Source of the DNA: Streptomyces erythrochromogenes
GTDB lineage: Bacteria; Actinomycetota; Actinomycetes; Streptomycetales; Streptomycetaceae
NCBI RefSeq assembly: GCF_036170895.1
Contig: NZ_CP108036.1
Location: 124,001-188,000 of the forward strand
DNA length: 64,000 nt
Reading direction: 5' to 3'
Shown: positions 54,834 to 63,878 of the stretch, piece by piece
Numbering within the stretch: the first letter of the stretch is position 1
Layout: each line of letters begins with the position of its first letter
Program-made: the position numbers and the translations under genes
Notes under the pieces: model-generated
What the model saw: the letters and a program-made list of their open reading frames with translations, nothing else
What the model was told of the DNA's origin: nothing
Database searches by the model: none

Positions 54834-55370
54834 TCAACGCGGTGTCTTCGAGCCGAGGCCCCCGGGGGTGGAAGGCACCCAGTCGGGAGCCGACGCGGCC
54901 TCCTTCGGGTCGGGCTCACGCATGTCCACGCGCCAGCCGTCCTCGCCGGTGCTGCCGGTGAGGCGGACCGAGAAACCCTTGGCCTGCGTGGTGTCGTGGA
55001 AGTACACGACGACGAACTGCCGCACGGAACCCTCGTCGTAGAACTCCGCGGTCACCTTGCCACCGGCCCCCTTTCCGAAGGCCTGGATCCAGTTCTGCGC
55101 GGTCTTCCCGGCCTCGCTCTTCGCGCCGTCGGAGTCGGTGTCGGCCGCAAGCGACTCCAGTTCGCCGGTCCGGCCGTCCGCCAGCCGCCAGATCAGCTCC
55201 TGCGTGATCCGGAGGGAGTCGGAAGTGGGATACCCGACCACGCCCAGCGGTTCGTGGTTGGAGTAGTCCGTCGCGTACCGGAGCCCGTCCTCATCGGCGG
55301 CGCAGGCGCTGAGCGCCCCCGCCGCCAGAACGGCCACCAGCACAGCCCGTACGGCCGGAGCGGCCCTCAT
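54834..55370 (-). CDS. Lipoprotein paired with the amidase
   Basis: A 178-residue protein with a lipobox (LSACA) and a mature part LRYATDYSNHEPLGVVGYPT, IQAFGKGAGGKVTAEFYDEG and VVYFHDTTQAKGFSVRLTGS. Its ATG overlaps the amidase stop (ATGA), so the two are translationally coupled. An anchored lipoprotein coupled to a wall hydrolase may act as its inhibitor or partner, an inference from the overlap. Family not recognised. Confidence 0.65.
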   Translation of the reverse strand: MRAAPAVRAVLVAVLAAGALSACAADEDGLRYATDYSNHEPLGVVGYPTSDSLRITQELIWRLADGRTGELESLAADTDSDGAKSEAGKTAQNWIQAFGKGAGGKVTAEFYDEGSVRQFVVVYFHDTTQAKGFSVRLTGSTGEDGWRVDMREPDPKEAASAPDWVPSTPGGLGSKTPR

Positions 55371-56785
55371 CGCGCGCCTGTCGGGCGGATCGCGACGATC
55401 GTGGCGATCGGCTGGCTGGTGCGCTTATTGCGGGCGATGGCGTCGTCCAATGTCGTGCGGTCCGGTCCGCCGTGTTGGGCCATGTGGATGCGGCCCCCGT
55501 AGTTGGCGGTGACGACGGCGGCGTGCTCGTAGACGCTGTCGCCCCGGTAGTGGAAGAAGAGTATGTCTCCCTTACGGATGTTGTGGACGTTGTTGATGTA
55601 GGAGCCCGGCCGGTGCCAGGCCAGGTGGCGGCGAAGGTTCTCGGCCCCGGACCACGTGTAGCTGGCCTTCACCGGCCAGCTGTTCCACCAGGGGTTCTTG
55701 AACCAGACGTCGTCGCGCTTGTACCAGCCCGACCGCATTTTCATGCCTCCACCGTAGTAGAGGGCCTTCGAGACGAAGTTCGTGCAGTCGTACTTGTACT
55801 CCCACTTGACGCCGGTGTTGTTGTACGCCCAGCTTCCGGTGCCCAGACCGTTGATGTACGACGCGGCGTAAGAGGCCGTGCGGACGCCTGCTGCGGGCGC
55901 CTCGCCGGAGGGAAATCCGTCCGCGCCGAGCGCCAGCGCTCCGGTCTCGTCGGCCGGCGGACCGACGGCGTCCGCCGGGGTCGCCATCACCTGGGTGGCG
56001 GCGGCGGCCGTGGCCGACAGGGTCTGCCCTGCCTGGCCGTCGTCGGACTCGCTCAGGAGCTTGACGGTGTCACCGGAGACCGAGAACAGGAACCGCTTCG
56101 CGTTCTGGTTCTCCGACACCTGGTCGGTGCCGTCGATGCGGATCGTCATCGTCTCCGCGACGGTGGCGCGCAGCACCGGCTGCCCGGTCGCACCATCGGT
56201 ACCCGCCACCGTCTCCGTCAGGGCCGAGGAGGCTCCGACGTAGGACTGGTTCCTGGTGGCAAGGGCCTCACGGGCCCCGACGAGGCTGTCCTCCTGCGTG
56301 CCGAGAAGGTCGCCGAAGACGGCGCCGTACGGGGACTCGGCGGCCGCGTCGGCGGCGGTGAGGCTCGTACCGACGACGACCCTGTTGCGTGCGTTCAGGT
56401 ACGCCTGGACGTAGTCCTTGTAGCGCGCGGCTCCGCCGGCCAGCATGGCTCCGCGCGCCAGGGCGGACCGGGACACGGGACCGCTGCCCACGGCGTTCTT
56501 GACCGTGACGGCGACCCGGTAGGAAGTGGCGTTGTCGAGCCCGCCGAAGACGGCGCGCGGCGTCTGGCCCTCCCAGCTGCCGACGACCGTTCCGTCGCTC
56601 TTCTCGGCCTTCACCACGTAGGTGAGGTCACCGGTGGTGCCGCTGTCAGGGGCGCGTTCCAGGTGGCAACCAGGCCCGTGTCGCCCGGAACGGCAACGAC
56701 CTCACCGGCGGCTCCGGGGGCGGTCAGCGGCAGGTACTCGATGGTCAGCTTCGGCCGCTTGGTGGCGTCCGCCGCTTCTCTCGCT
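55367..56785 (-). pseudogene. Amidase_6-type protein, N-terminally truncated and frameshifted
   Basis: The C-terminal 160 residues match the putative amidase domain: YASYINGLGTGSWAYNNTGV, KYDCTNFVSKALYYGGG (catalytic-type Cys), and KGDILFFHYRGDSVYEHAAV (His). Before it are a helical region and an Fn3 domain (VGSWEGQTPRAVFGGLDNAT). The Fn3 begins in another frame (RPKLTIEYLPLTAPGAAGEV, VPGDTGLVATWNAP), and one added C near 56656 joins both. Upstream the gene is cut by an IS5 remnant at about 56785. If translated from an internal start (frame open from 56617) the amidase domain could still be made. Confidence 0.7.
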
Positions 56786-56817
56786 CATTTCGACCTGTTG
56801 CTTCCGACGGCAATCGA

Positions 56818-56994
56818 TCATGGTGCGGTCTGCCACGGCCCGTACCGCTGAGGCAGGTCGCGCCAAGGAGCCCCGGTCCGCAGCCGCCGCAACACACCAT
56901 TGACCACCTGCTGTCGGTGATCACGCCACGGACGGCCACGTCCGTCCGCCTGCGGCAGCAGGGGCTCTATCCGATCCCACGCCGTGTCCGTCAC
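56818..56994 (-). pseudogene. IS5-family transposase N-terminal fragment
   Basis: From GTG 56994 the frame reads TDTAWDRIEPLLPQADGRGR, PWRDHRQQVVNGVLRRLRTG and APWRDLPQRYGPWQTAP, then stops. This is the first 58 residues of an IS5-family transposase (DUF4096 region), different from the copies at 34-38 kb. The IS removed the 5' part of the amidase gene. Confidence 0.8.
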
Positions 56995-57048
56995 CTCCCC
57001 TCAACCTGCCACAAGACCGATTATTGGACCGGCTATAGGGTCCTCCCT

Positions 57049-57678
57049 GTGGCGAATCATCAGGACGAGACCAGAGCGGCCTACGACGGAGTCGTTGAGC
57101 TGTACGCATCGCTGTTCGCAGACCGGCTGGAGACGCAGCCGTTCGCCCGGGCCATGATCGGCACTTTCGCCGAACTGGTGCGCGCGACCGGCAACCTGCG
57201 GGCAGCGGACGTTGGGTGCGGGCCCGGACATCTGACGGCCATGCTGCACGAACTGGGCCTCGACGCCTTCGGACTCGACCTTTCCCACGGCATGGTCGAC
57301 CACGCCCGGCGGGCCCATCCGGCGCTGCGCTTCCAGGAGGCGCGGATGGAGTCCTTGCCGATCGAGGACGGTGTGCTCGGCGGCGTACTGGCCCACTACT
57401 CAATGATCCACACCCCACCAGAGGAACTGCCCGAGCTGCTCGCCGAGCAGGTCCGCGTCCTGGCGCCAGGTGGCGTACTCCTGGTCTCCTTCTTCGGGAC
57501 CGACGGACCGGAGCCGGTCAAGTTCGACCACAAAGTTGCACCTGCCTACAGCTGGCCAGCGGACCACCTCGCCAAACTGCTCACCGATGCCGGACTCGTT
57601 CCTTTCGCTCGGCTGCTCCACGACCCGGCCTCCGAACGGGGCTTTCTCGACGCCCACCTGCTGGCCCGCCGCCCATAG
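57049..57678 (+). CDS. Class I SAM-dependent methyltransferase
   Basis: A 209-residue protein with the Rossmann-type methyltransferase core: RAADVGCGPGHLTAMLHELG (motif I), AFGLDLSHGMVDHARRAHPA (motif II), MESLPIEDGVLGGVLAHYSM and RVLAPGGVLLVSFFG. It methylates an unknown small molecule. The start GTG 57049 gives ANHQDETRAAYDGVVELYAS, the usual beginning of this subfamily. The ribosome site is weak. It lies between IS debris and a recombinase module, so it may be a passenger. Confidence 0.82.
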   Translation: MANHQDETRAAYDGVVELYASLFADRLETQPFARAMIGTFAELVRATGNLRAADVGCGPGHLTAMLHELGLDAFGLDLSHGMVDHARRAHPALRFQEARMESLPIEDGVLGGVLAHYSMIHTPPEELPELLAEQVRVLAPGGVLLVSFFGTDGPEPVKFDHKVAPAYSWPADHLAKLLTDAGLVPFARLLHDPASERGFLDAHLLARRP

Positions 57679-57726
57679 GTCCATCCGTCCGGCTGGCGGG
57701 CTGGCTCCATCCGCTCGTCGCGCGCG

Positions 57727-58131
57727 TCAGGTGGTGCTGGTGGGCAGGCTCCGGACAGGGCTGCGGCGGGTGGTGTTGTCGGTGTGCCGGTCTAGCTCTG
57801 TGCGGAGTTCGTGGATGACCTGGGCATAGACGGCGACGTGCTCGCGGAGCTGGTCGTTGTCCTCCCGCAATGCTTGGGCGGTGGCTTCGGCGTCGACGGC
57901 GCGTGCGTGGAGGTGCTGGAAGGCGGGCGGGATGCCGTTCGACTCGGTCTTTCGGCGGGCGAATTCTTCTTTCAGGTCAACATGCTTGTGTGTCAGGACC
58001 CAGCGCTTGACGCCGGCCTCGGCGGCGAGTTGCAGCGTGGTGAGCGCCCCGGTGGACCGGGTCGGGCGGCCGTCGAGCAACCGCTGGATCGCCGCGGTGA
58101 TGGCGTCACGTTCGGCATTGCGGTCAGTCAT
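57727..58131 (-). CDS. TnpC-like small protein of a Tn554-type module
   Basis: A 134-residue protein. An N-terminal helix-turn-helix (ALTTLQLAAEAGVKRWVLTH) and a coiled coil (VDAEATAQALREDNDQLREH) fit the third gene of Tn554-like elements, which aids integration and orientation. Its start overlaps the end of the middle recombinase gene by 8 bases, so all three genes form one operon. Confidence 0.65.
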   Translation of the reverse strand: MTDRNAERDAITAAIQRLLDGRPTRSTGALTTLQLAAEAGVKRWVLTHKHVDLKEEFARRKTESNGIPPAFQHLHARAVDAEATAQALREDNDQLREHVAVYAQVIHELRTELDRHTDNTTRRSPVRSLPTSTT

Positions 58132-59400
58132 CGTGGGGTTCTCCGGTGTTGGCGTGGGCGGTGATGATGCGCTCCAGGCGGTCGAGCTCGTGCTGTTCGC
58201 GGGTGTGTCGGAAGGCGGGAGCCAGCGGGTCGTCGACGATCGGCCGTAGCTGGGCGATCTGAGCGTGGACCTGTTCGATGTCGCGATCGGTTCGCGCGAT
58301 GTTGACGCAGTTCGGGCGGCAGTCGTCGAGGTCGCTGAGTGCTTCGCCTGACCTCATCCCCGACAGGTAGCTGATCACGATGAAGCAGGCCGTGCTCAGG
58401 TGCCGGGCCAGCGGACCGGCCTCGGCGTAGTCGATGGTCGCGCCGTGCCAGGGCAATGAACTGCGACGAGCACCGGCAGGTGTGCCGGAGTCGCGCGGGC
58501 GCAGGGGCAGGACAGGCAGAGCAGGAACGAGGCTCGGCAAGGCTCGCCCGCAGGGCTGTGCGGGCTGGCCAGGTGATCGGTGCAGCCTCCCAGTACGGTG
58601 TCCAGCTCCCCGGCCAGCAGCTTCTTCAGGGTGGCCGGGTCCAGGCTGTGGCGCCGGGCGACGGTCTCGGGCGAGATGCGGTGGTCGGGCTGCCGACCCC
58701 AGCGGGTGTCCTTGCGCGGGACGTCGCCTTGCCGGTCCACGTGGTCCAGCAGTTCGCCGTGCTTCCAGGCGCGCGGTTCGGCTTCGCGGTCGATCCGTCC
58801 GGCCCGCCAGCGGGCCAGCAGTTCCCGCCCGGCGAGGATCCGGTCGGCGGCCCGCCGAAGCTGGGTGCGCGCGGCGGTGGTGATGCGGTCGAACTCAGCC
58901 GTTGTGTAGCTGGCGGCGGGCGTCGAATTGCGCTCCAGGCCCTTGCGGGCCAGCCGCGCCAGGAAGTCCTGCCCGGCACCGTCGGGTGCGAACCGAAGCA
59001 CCAAGCGCAGCGTCGGCAGCTCCCGGTTCAGGTTCGGTGTGCCGAGCCTGGCCAGCATGAAGCTCTCCAGGTGCGCGGCTCGAAGCTGCGCCGGACTGAC
59101 GGGCGGGCGGTTCAGCGAGGCCAGGTGTTGGGCGAATCGGCGTAGGAGCCCAAAGGCGCTCGTGGCCGAAGAGGTTGTCCGGCGCCGCCCGGCCGGGGCG
59201 GTCGACCCTGCGAACGCGGTCGCCATCCACACCACCAGCTCGCGGGCGACCGGGAAGGCGGCGAAGTCGTAGTCGACCGCCGGGCCGCCGCGCTCCGGGA
59301 AAAACCGGACCAGGCACTTCTCGTCGTCCAGGAACAACCGTTGCGGCGCTTGGTATCCGGGCTTCGGCAGCGCGGCCGGGCGCCCAGCAGCACGGGTCAT
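58124..59400 (-). pseudogene. TnpB-like tyrosine recombinase with deletion and frameshift
   Basis: The ATG at 59400 overlaps the TnpA stop (ATGA). The N-terminal and core-binding part is intact (QRLFLDDEKCLVRFFPERGG, LAGELDTVLGGCTDHLASPH, CRASFLLCLSCPCARATPAH). After LPVLVAVH the frame shifts to GATIDYAEAGPLARHLSTAC, FIVISYLSGMRSGEAL, which holds the first catalytic Arg. It then jumps directly to the C-terminal DDCRPNCVNIARTDRDIEQV tail. The H-x-x-R box and the Tyr nucleophile are absent. The protein cannot cut DNA. Confidence 0.75.
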
Positions 59401-60926
59401 GACAGCTTTCCGGCGAGGGGATCAGACAGGACCTGCGGGTGCGCCGCGAACATCGACGCCATCAGAGCCGACAATGCCACGCCGTGGGCGTGCTCGATCA
59501 GCAGCGTGACATCCAGGTCACGGAAGGGCTCCAGGTAGATGTCCATCGTGGTGGTCACGTTGGCGTGCCCCAGCAGCGTCTTGACCAGATACCAGGTGTC
59601 GCCGAACTGGGCGCGGAAGTCGCTTACCTCCTCGGCGTTCAGGTGCGCGACCTGCCGCTCGTAGAGCAGCCGGCCGACCGAGTACCAGCGCAACGCGAAA
59701 GAGTGCCGCATCATGTGCGCGTTCGCCTCGAACGAGGTCAGTCCGGCGCGGACGACCCGCTCGTTGGCGGTGTCGAAGGTGTGCTGCCAGCCGTGTGCCT
59801 CGCGCGGCAGGCCGTCCTCGTTCAGCCAGACCGCCAGTGGTTCCAGTCCGGCGGCGGTCCGGCGAAACAGCCGCTTGCGGGCGCTGGGGTCCAGCGAGTC
59901 CAAGGATGCGACCATCTGGTTGCCTTTGGCGTCGCGCATCTCCAGCCGTCGGTGCCGCGACATGCGCTCGACGAGCAGCAGCCGCGGCTGCCGCTCGTAG
60001 CGGCCGGCACGCTGGGCGCGGCGGACCGCGGCGGCGCATTCGCCCTCCTCATAGGCCAGTACGTCGGTCAGCACGCTGCGCGGCTTCCAGAACCGGCGGC
60101 CGCGTCCGCCCTTGGCGCAGGCCGCCGCCAGTCGGCAGGTGTAGTAGGTGCGGGCCTCATCGTCGGCGGGCAGCTCCAGGCGCAGGACACTGGCCCACTC
60201 GCTCAGCCGCAGCCCTGTGCCGTAGAGCCCGTCGACGAACGCGCAGTCGCGCTGGCTGTTGCGCCCGCGCCATCCGTCGACCTCCCGACCGCTCAGGTCC
60301 AGCCCGCGCAGCCCGACGGCGACCCAGCGGGCGTAGCCGGCCGGGTCCAGCCACTTCACGTCCTTGCCACGCACGAGATGCGGCCCGGCCTCGAACGACT
60401 CCGTGGTCGTGCCCGGGTTAGGGCCGGGAACCTGCCGCCGGGCCACCGGATCGCTCACTCCGAATCGGAACCCGGCCCAGCGGTAGAACGCGCTGATCGC
60501 GACCAGGTCGTCCAGCACCGTCCCACCAGCCACCCGCCGGACGTTGGCCTCGTCGGTCATCCGCCAGAACTTGAACCCTGCGACGTCCTCCTCATCGGCG
60601 TCGTGCCAGGCCCGGCTGGTCGCATCGAGGAACCCCAGCCAGACAGCCATCGCGAAGGCGTACTTCCGCCGGGTGCCCACGCTCGCGTTGCGCATCCGCG
60701 CCGAGGCGAAGAACCCGTTGACCTCAGGCACCGACCAGCCATCGGACCGCAGCAGAACCGGCTGTCCCGGCTGCGTGCCGTGCATGTGCGCCCACTCCGC
60801 CAGCGTCGGCAAGCCCGCCAGCACCGGATCGGCCGCGTACCACGGCACCTCCCGCCGCGGGTCACACCAATGCACCTGCCACCGCGCCAACGGCCCCGCT
60901 TCCACCTCAAGTTCACCGATCATCAA
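59397..60926 (-). CDS. TnpA-like tyrosine recombinase
   Basis: A 509-residue site-specific recombinase. The SAM-like core-binding domain lies at about 60-180 (FFASARMRNASVGTRRKYAF), and the catalytic part has GLYGTGLRLSEWASVLRLEL (Arg I), NAHMMRHSFALRWYSVGRLL (H-x-x-R) and LLGHANVTTTMDIYLEPFR (His/Trp position and Tyr nucleophile). Size and gene order match TnpA of Tn554-type transposons, which integrate without target duplication. It is the first gene of the three-gene operon and looks intact. Confidence 0.85.
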   Translation of the reverse strand: MMIGELEVEAGPLARWQVHWCDPRREVPWYAADPVLAGLPTLAEWAHMHGTQPGQPVLLRSDGWSVPEVNGFFASARMRNASVGTRRKYAFAMAVWLGFLDATSRAWHDADEEDVAGFKFWRMTDEANVRRVAGGTVLDDLVAISAFYRWAGFRFGVSDPVARRQVPGPNPGTTTESFEAGPHLVRGKDVKWLDPAGYARWVAVGLRGLDLSGREVDGWRGRNSQRDCAFVDGLYGTGLRLSEWASVLRLELPADDEARTYYTCRLAAACAKGGRGRRFWKPRSVLTDVLAYEEGECAAAVRRAQRAGRYERQPRLLLVERMSRHRRLEMRDAKGNQMVASLDSLDPSARKRLFRRTAAGLEPLAVWLNEDGLPREAHGWQHTFDTANERVVRAGLTSFEANAHMMRHSFALRWYSVGRLLYERQVAHLNAEEVSDFRAQFGDTWYLVKTLLGHANVTTTMDIYLEPFRDLDVTLLIEHAHGVALSALMASMFAAHPQVLSDPLAGKLS

Positions 60927-60994
60927 TCAGTAAACGTACAGCCACCCACGGTCACTGAATTCCCAGCAACAGTCGCTCGTGGCTAGAGACCTCC

Positions 60995-61043
60995 GATTCT
61001 CTCGCCTATGCCGAACTGTTGCTTTCGACGCCAACCGATCACG
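60995..61043. repeat. 49-bp repeat shared with 56775-56823
   Basis: TTCTCTCGC, then CTGTTGCTT, CGACG, CAA and CGATCA blocks recur at both places with about 80% identity. At 56.8 kb the block adjoins the IS5 fragment, so this is probably another IS end lying just upstream of the recombinase operon. Confidence 0.5.
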
Positions 61044-61165
61044 GCTCAGCGGCTGTGCCGACGGACGTTCCTGGACACCGCGTTGTCGGAGGTCACGTCT
61101 AGGTTGATCCGCAAGATCCCTAGCGAGTGGTGTCAGGGATATTCGGAGCGATCGTGGGGGTTGCC

Positions 61166-62242
61166 ATGCACTGGTGGAACAGGAAGCCCGGGGAGCGGGC
61201 GGAGTGGCTGCTTGAGCCACTGGTGAAAGTTGGGCCGCTGCGGTTCGGGATGAACCCAGACGAGGTGGCATCGGCCCTGGATGGAGCGGTTGCCCACGTC
61301 TCACAGGGGTTGGGCAGCGGCATCGGCTGGGGCTACTACGCAGACTGGGGTGTGAGTGCGGTCTACGGTGAGGACAATGGCCTGGTCGCCGTAGCAATCG
61401 ATGCGATGGATGGGCCGCTGGTGCGTCTGCGGGACATCGACCTCATTGCCCGGGCGCCGTCCGAGGTGCGCGCAGACATTCAGGACCTCGCACTCCGGGA
61501 GGGGACTTCCGTGCGAGTGAACTGGAGCGGTGATCCGGAAGTCGAGGCATGGGGGGTCTCCATGGGCGCCGCACAGGAGCAGGGGCTGACGCCCGAGGGG
61601 TATACACAGCGCCTGGACACGATGATCACCAACGCGCTGCTGGTTGGTCCCGAGCTGGCGAAGAACCCGTTCGGGTCCGAGCCGGTCATCCGTTGGCGCG
61701 ACGTCCGTGACGAGCCTCCGAACGTTGGGGCATGGCCAGTAAGAGCTCAGCAGGAGCAACAGCACTGGGACTGGACACCACTGGAGAGCGTCGGTCCGCT
61801 CAGGTTCGGTATGAAGCCGCAGGAGGTGGCTGCTGCGCTGAGCGAGGAGCCGACCACCCGCCATGGCCGCTATCCCTTCGGAACGTCGTGGGAAGGCCTG
61901 GGACAGTGGATCTCGGGTGAGGACCGCTTCGACCGCGTAGGCGTGACCGCTCACTACTCCAGTGGCTACAACTGGCCCCCAACCCTCGGCGCTGTCACCA
62001 TTCACGGACGAACTGGGCCTCAGGTCGAGTTCGCGGGCATCCGACTGATCGGCATGACGGTCTCGGCCGTTGACACAGCCCTGATCCAGCACATCGAAGA
62101 ACGAGGTCTGGGCCTGGTGATCGGCTGTGGCGGCGATCTCGGCGTGGACGGCCTCAACATGTACGTCCGGGCCAGTAGGGCCGGGGACACCGCGGTGAGT
62201 GAGGCCCGATTCTGCCAGGCGCAATGGGAGGACCACGGCTGA
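61166..62242 (+). CDS. Hypothetical protein with internal duplication
   Basis: A 358-residue soluble protein whose two halves are related. WLLEPLVKVGPLRFGMNPDE, VASAL at the front matches DWTPLESVGPLRFGMKPQEV, AAAL about 205 residues later. Each half continues with an acidic beta-rich segment. No export signal, catalytic motif or known family. ATG 61166 with GGGGG upstream is preferred to a GTG at 61127. Its position next to recombinase and integrase fragments suggests cargo of a mobile element. Confidence 0.65.
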   Translation: MHWWNRKPGERAEWLLEPLVKVGPLRFGMNPDEVASALDGAVAHVSQGLGSGIGWGYYADWGVSAVYGEDNGLVAVAIDAMDGPLVRLRDIDLIARAPSEVRADIQDLALREGTSVRVNWSGDPEVEAWGVSMGAAQEQGLTPEGYTQRLDTMITNALLVGPELAKNPFGSEPVIRWRDVRDEPPNVGAWPVRAQQEQQHWDWTPLESVGPLRFGMKPQEVAAALSEEPTTRHGRYPFGTSWEGLGQWISGEDRFDRVGVTAHYSSGYNWPPTLGAVTIHGRTGPQVEFAGIRLIGMTVSAVDTALIQHIEERGLGLVIGCGGDLGVDGLNMYVRASRAGDTAVSEARFCQAQWEDHG

Positions 62243-62250
62243 TCCGCAAG

Positions 62251-62499
62251 GGCACAGCACCTCTCGCCACCGTGCTAGGCCGCCGCCTGGCCACCCACCA
62301 CATCCCCAACCGGCCGGCCCGCGCCACCGCCCTGGTCGCCCTCGCCCAGGACCTCCCCCCAGCGGTCCTCGGACCGATGCTCGGCCTCCACCCCGTCACC
62401 GCAGCCCAATGGCGACAGCGAGCCGCCACCGACTGGACCGCCTACCTCGAAGCCCGTAACACCAGCCAGGCACCGCGAGACGATACGACCGGGCCCTGA
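62251..62499 (+). pseudogene. C-terminal fragment of an integrase-like protein
   Basis: The frame LATVLGRRLATHHIPNRPAR, ATALVALAQDLPPAVLGPML, GLHPVTAAQWRQRAATDWTA resembles the tail that follows the Tyr box in large actinobacterial tyrosine recombinases. The catalytic part is missing, because the frame enters from the end of the gene before it. Confidence 0.5.
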
Positions 62500-62580
62500 C
62501 GGCCTGGCCGTTGCCCCACGCCATTCCTTCTCCAGGTCAGGAGCCGTTTTGAAGGGGTCCGGGATTGTCCGTCGCGTCCC

Positions 62581-63774
62581 TCACTGGAGTACGACGGTGA
62601 CGCCCTTCTCGCGCAGGAGGTTCACGGTCTCCTCGAAGTAGGACCGGCCGCCGAGGTGGTGCAGGACGTGTCCGGCGAGGGCGTGGCGGGCGATGGCGGC
62701 GTGGTGCCAGACGAGGGTGAACGGGGGGACGACGGAGAGTCCGCCGCCCAGGTAGTCCTGTACCGAGTCCAGACATCTGCCGTAGTTGGCGCCGGGACCG
62801 AGCAGGGCTTCGCCGAGTGCCAGGAGCATGCTGGTCCTGTCGGTGACGTGCTGTCCGTCCAGGTGGTACGTCCCGTCGGACAGGCCCTCCGGCCCGTACG
62901 GGCCGACGCGGGTGAGGTCCAGCCACTCGGACTGGCCTTTGGCGTCGAACTGTGCCCATTGGTTGGGCAGGGTCGGAACGCCGTCGGACCAGATCTCCCA
63001 GACTTGGCGGGCGGCCAGGGTGGGGCGGTCGTCGCCGGGGTCGGTGATGGTGACGTCGATCAGGGCTCCGCCGAGGACGGATGGGCGTGCCTCGACGGTG
63101 TCCAGGTCGAGGCGGTACCTGGTGATCGTTCGGCCGTGGCGGTCGAGGGGCCAGAGCGTGATCGGGTCGCCCTTCTGTGGAAGGGGACGACTCAGCAGGG
63201 TCAGAAGCGGTGCGGCGGGTTCGCAGCCGATCAGGTGCACGGGCTGGGTGGGTCGCTGCGGGCGCGGGGTGAGCAGGCCGTCGATGGAACGGCAACTGCC
63301 CGATGGGCTGTCTCCCTGGATCGAGGGGAACCACAGGTCGAACCGCGGGCTCGAAGGCAGCCGCTTGCGGCCCCAGTAGTCGTCCTCGCTGACGCCGGTG
63401 CCCACGACGATGTCCCAGCGCCCGGGATCGCCCGGGGTGGGCCAGCGGGCCAGGACAGTCGTGTCCTCCAGGTCCCAGAAGCGGGCCGGCCCGTCGTTCG
63501 AGGGATCCACAGGCTCGATCGAGAGCATTCCGTCCCCCAGCAGCCGCACCGGTTCGGCGCTGTCCGCCACGGCCTGGACCAGCAGGCTCTCGCGCGGGCA
63601 GCCGCGCAGCGTCAGGACCTCTCGCGGCAGCGGAGGCACGTCCATGAACAGGCCTTCGACCTCCGCGCACCGCCCCCACAGCACGCCCTCCTCCTCACCG
63701 CTGATGTCGTCCCGCACCAGGAGATACCGGACCGGGAAGGCCCGCTCCCACCCCACATGTTCCTCAGACCGCAC
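62581..63774 (-). CDS. Barstar-domain protein with large N-terminal extension
   Basis: A 397-residue protein. The last 95 residues match barstar, the inhibitor of barnase-type RNases: YHLDGQHVTDRTSMLLALGE, ALLGPGANYGRCLDSVQDYL, GGGLSVVPPFTLVWHHA. In classical barstar the G-x-N-x-D-A/S helix plugs the RNase active site, and here GRCLDSVQDYL takes its place. The first 300 residues (WERAFPVRYLLVRDDISGEE, ARFWDLEDTTVLARWPTPGD) are unrecognised and recur in Streptomyces barstar fusions. It is probably an immunity protein; no barnase-like gene is next to it. Confidence 0.75.
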   Translation of the reverse strand: MRSEEHVGWERAFPVRYLLVRDDISGEEEGVLWGRCAEVEGLFMDVPPLPREVLTLRGCPRESLLVQAVADSAEPVRLLGDGMLSIEPVDPSNDGPARFWDLEDTTVLARWPTPGDPGRWDIVVGTGVSEDDYWGRKRLPSSPRFDLWFPSIQGDSPSGSCRSIDGLLTPRPQRPTQPVHLIGCEPAAPLLTLLSRPLPQKGDPITLWPLDRHGRTITRYRLDLDTVEARPSVLGGALIDVTITDPGDDRPTLAARQVWEIWSDGVPTLPNQWAQFDAKGQSEWLDLTRVGPYGPEGLSDGTYHLDGQHVTDRTSMLLALGEALLGPGANYGRCLDSVQDYLGGGLSVVPPFTLVWHHAAIARHALAGHVLHHLGGRSYFEETVNLLREKGVTVVLQ

Positions 63775-63878
63775 GCTTCTCCATTGCTACCAGGCTGTCT
63801 TGGCGCGCCAACCCTACGGCTCGCTGACGCCGAAGCCCTCCGAATATCGCGTGCTTGGAATGACGCTCCCCGCCAGTC

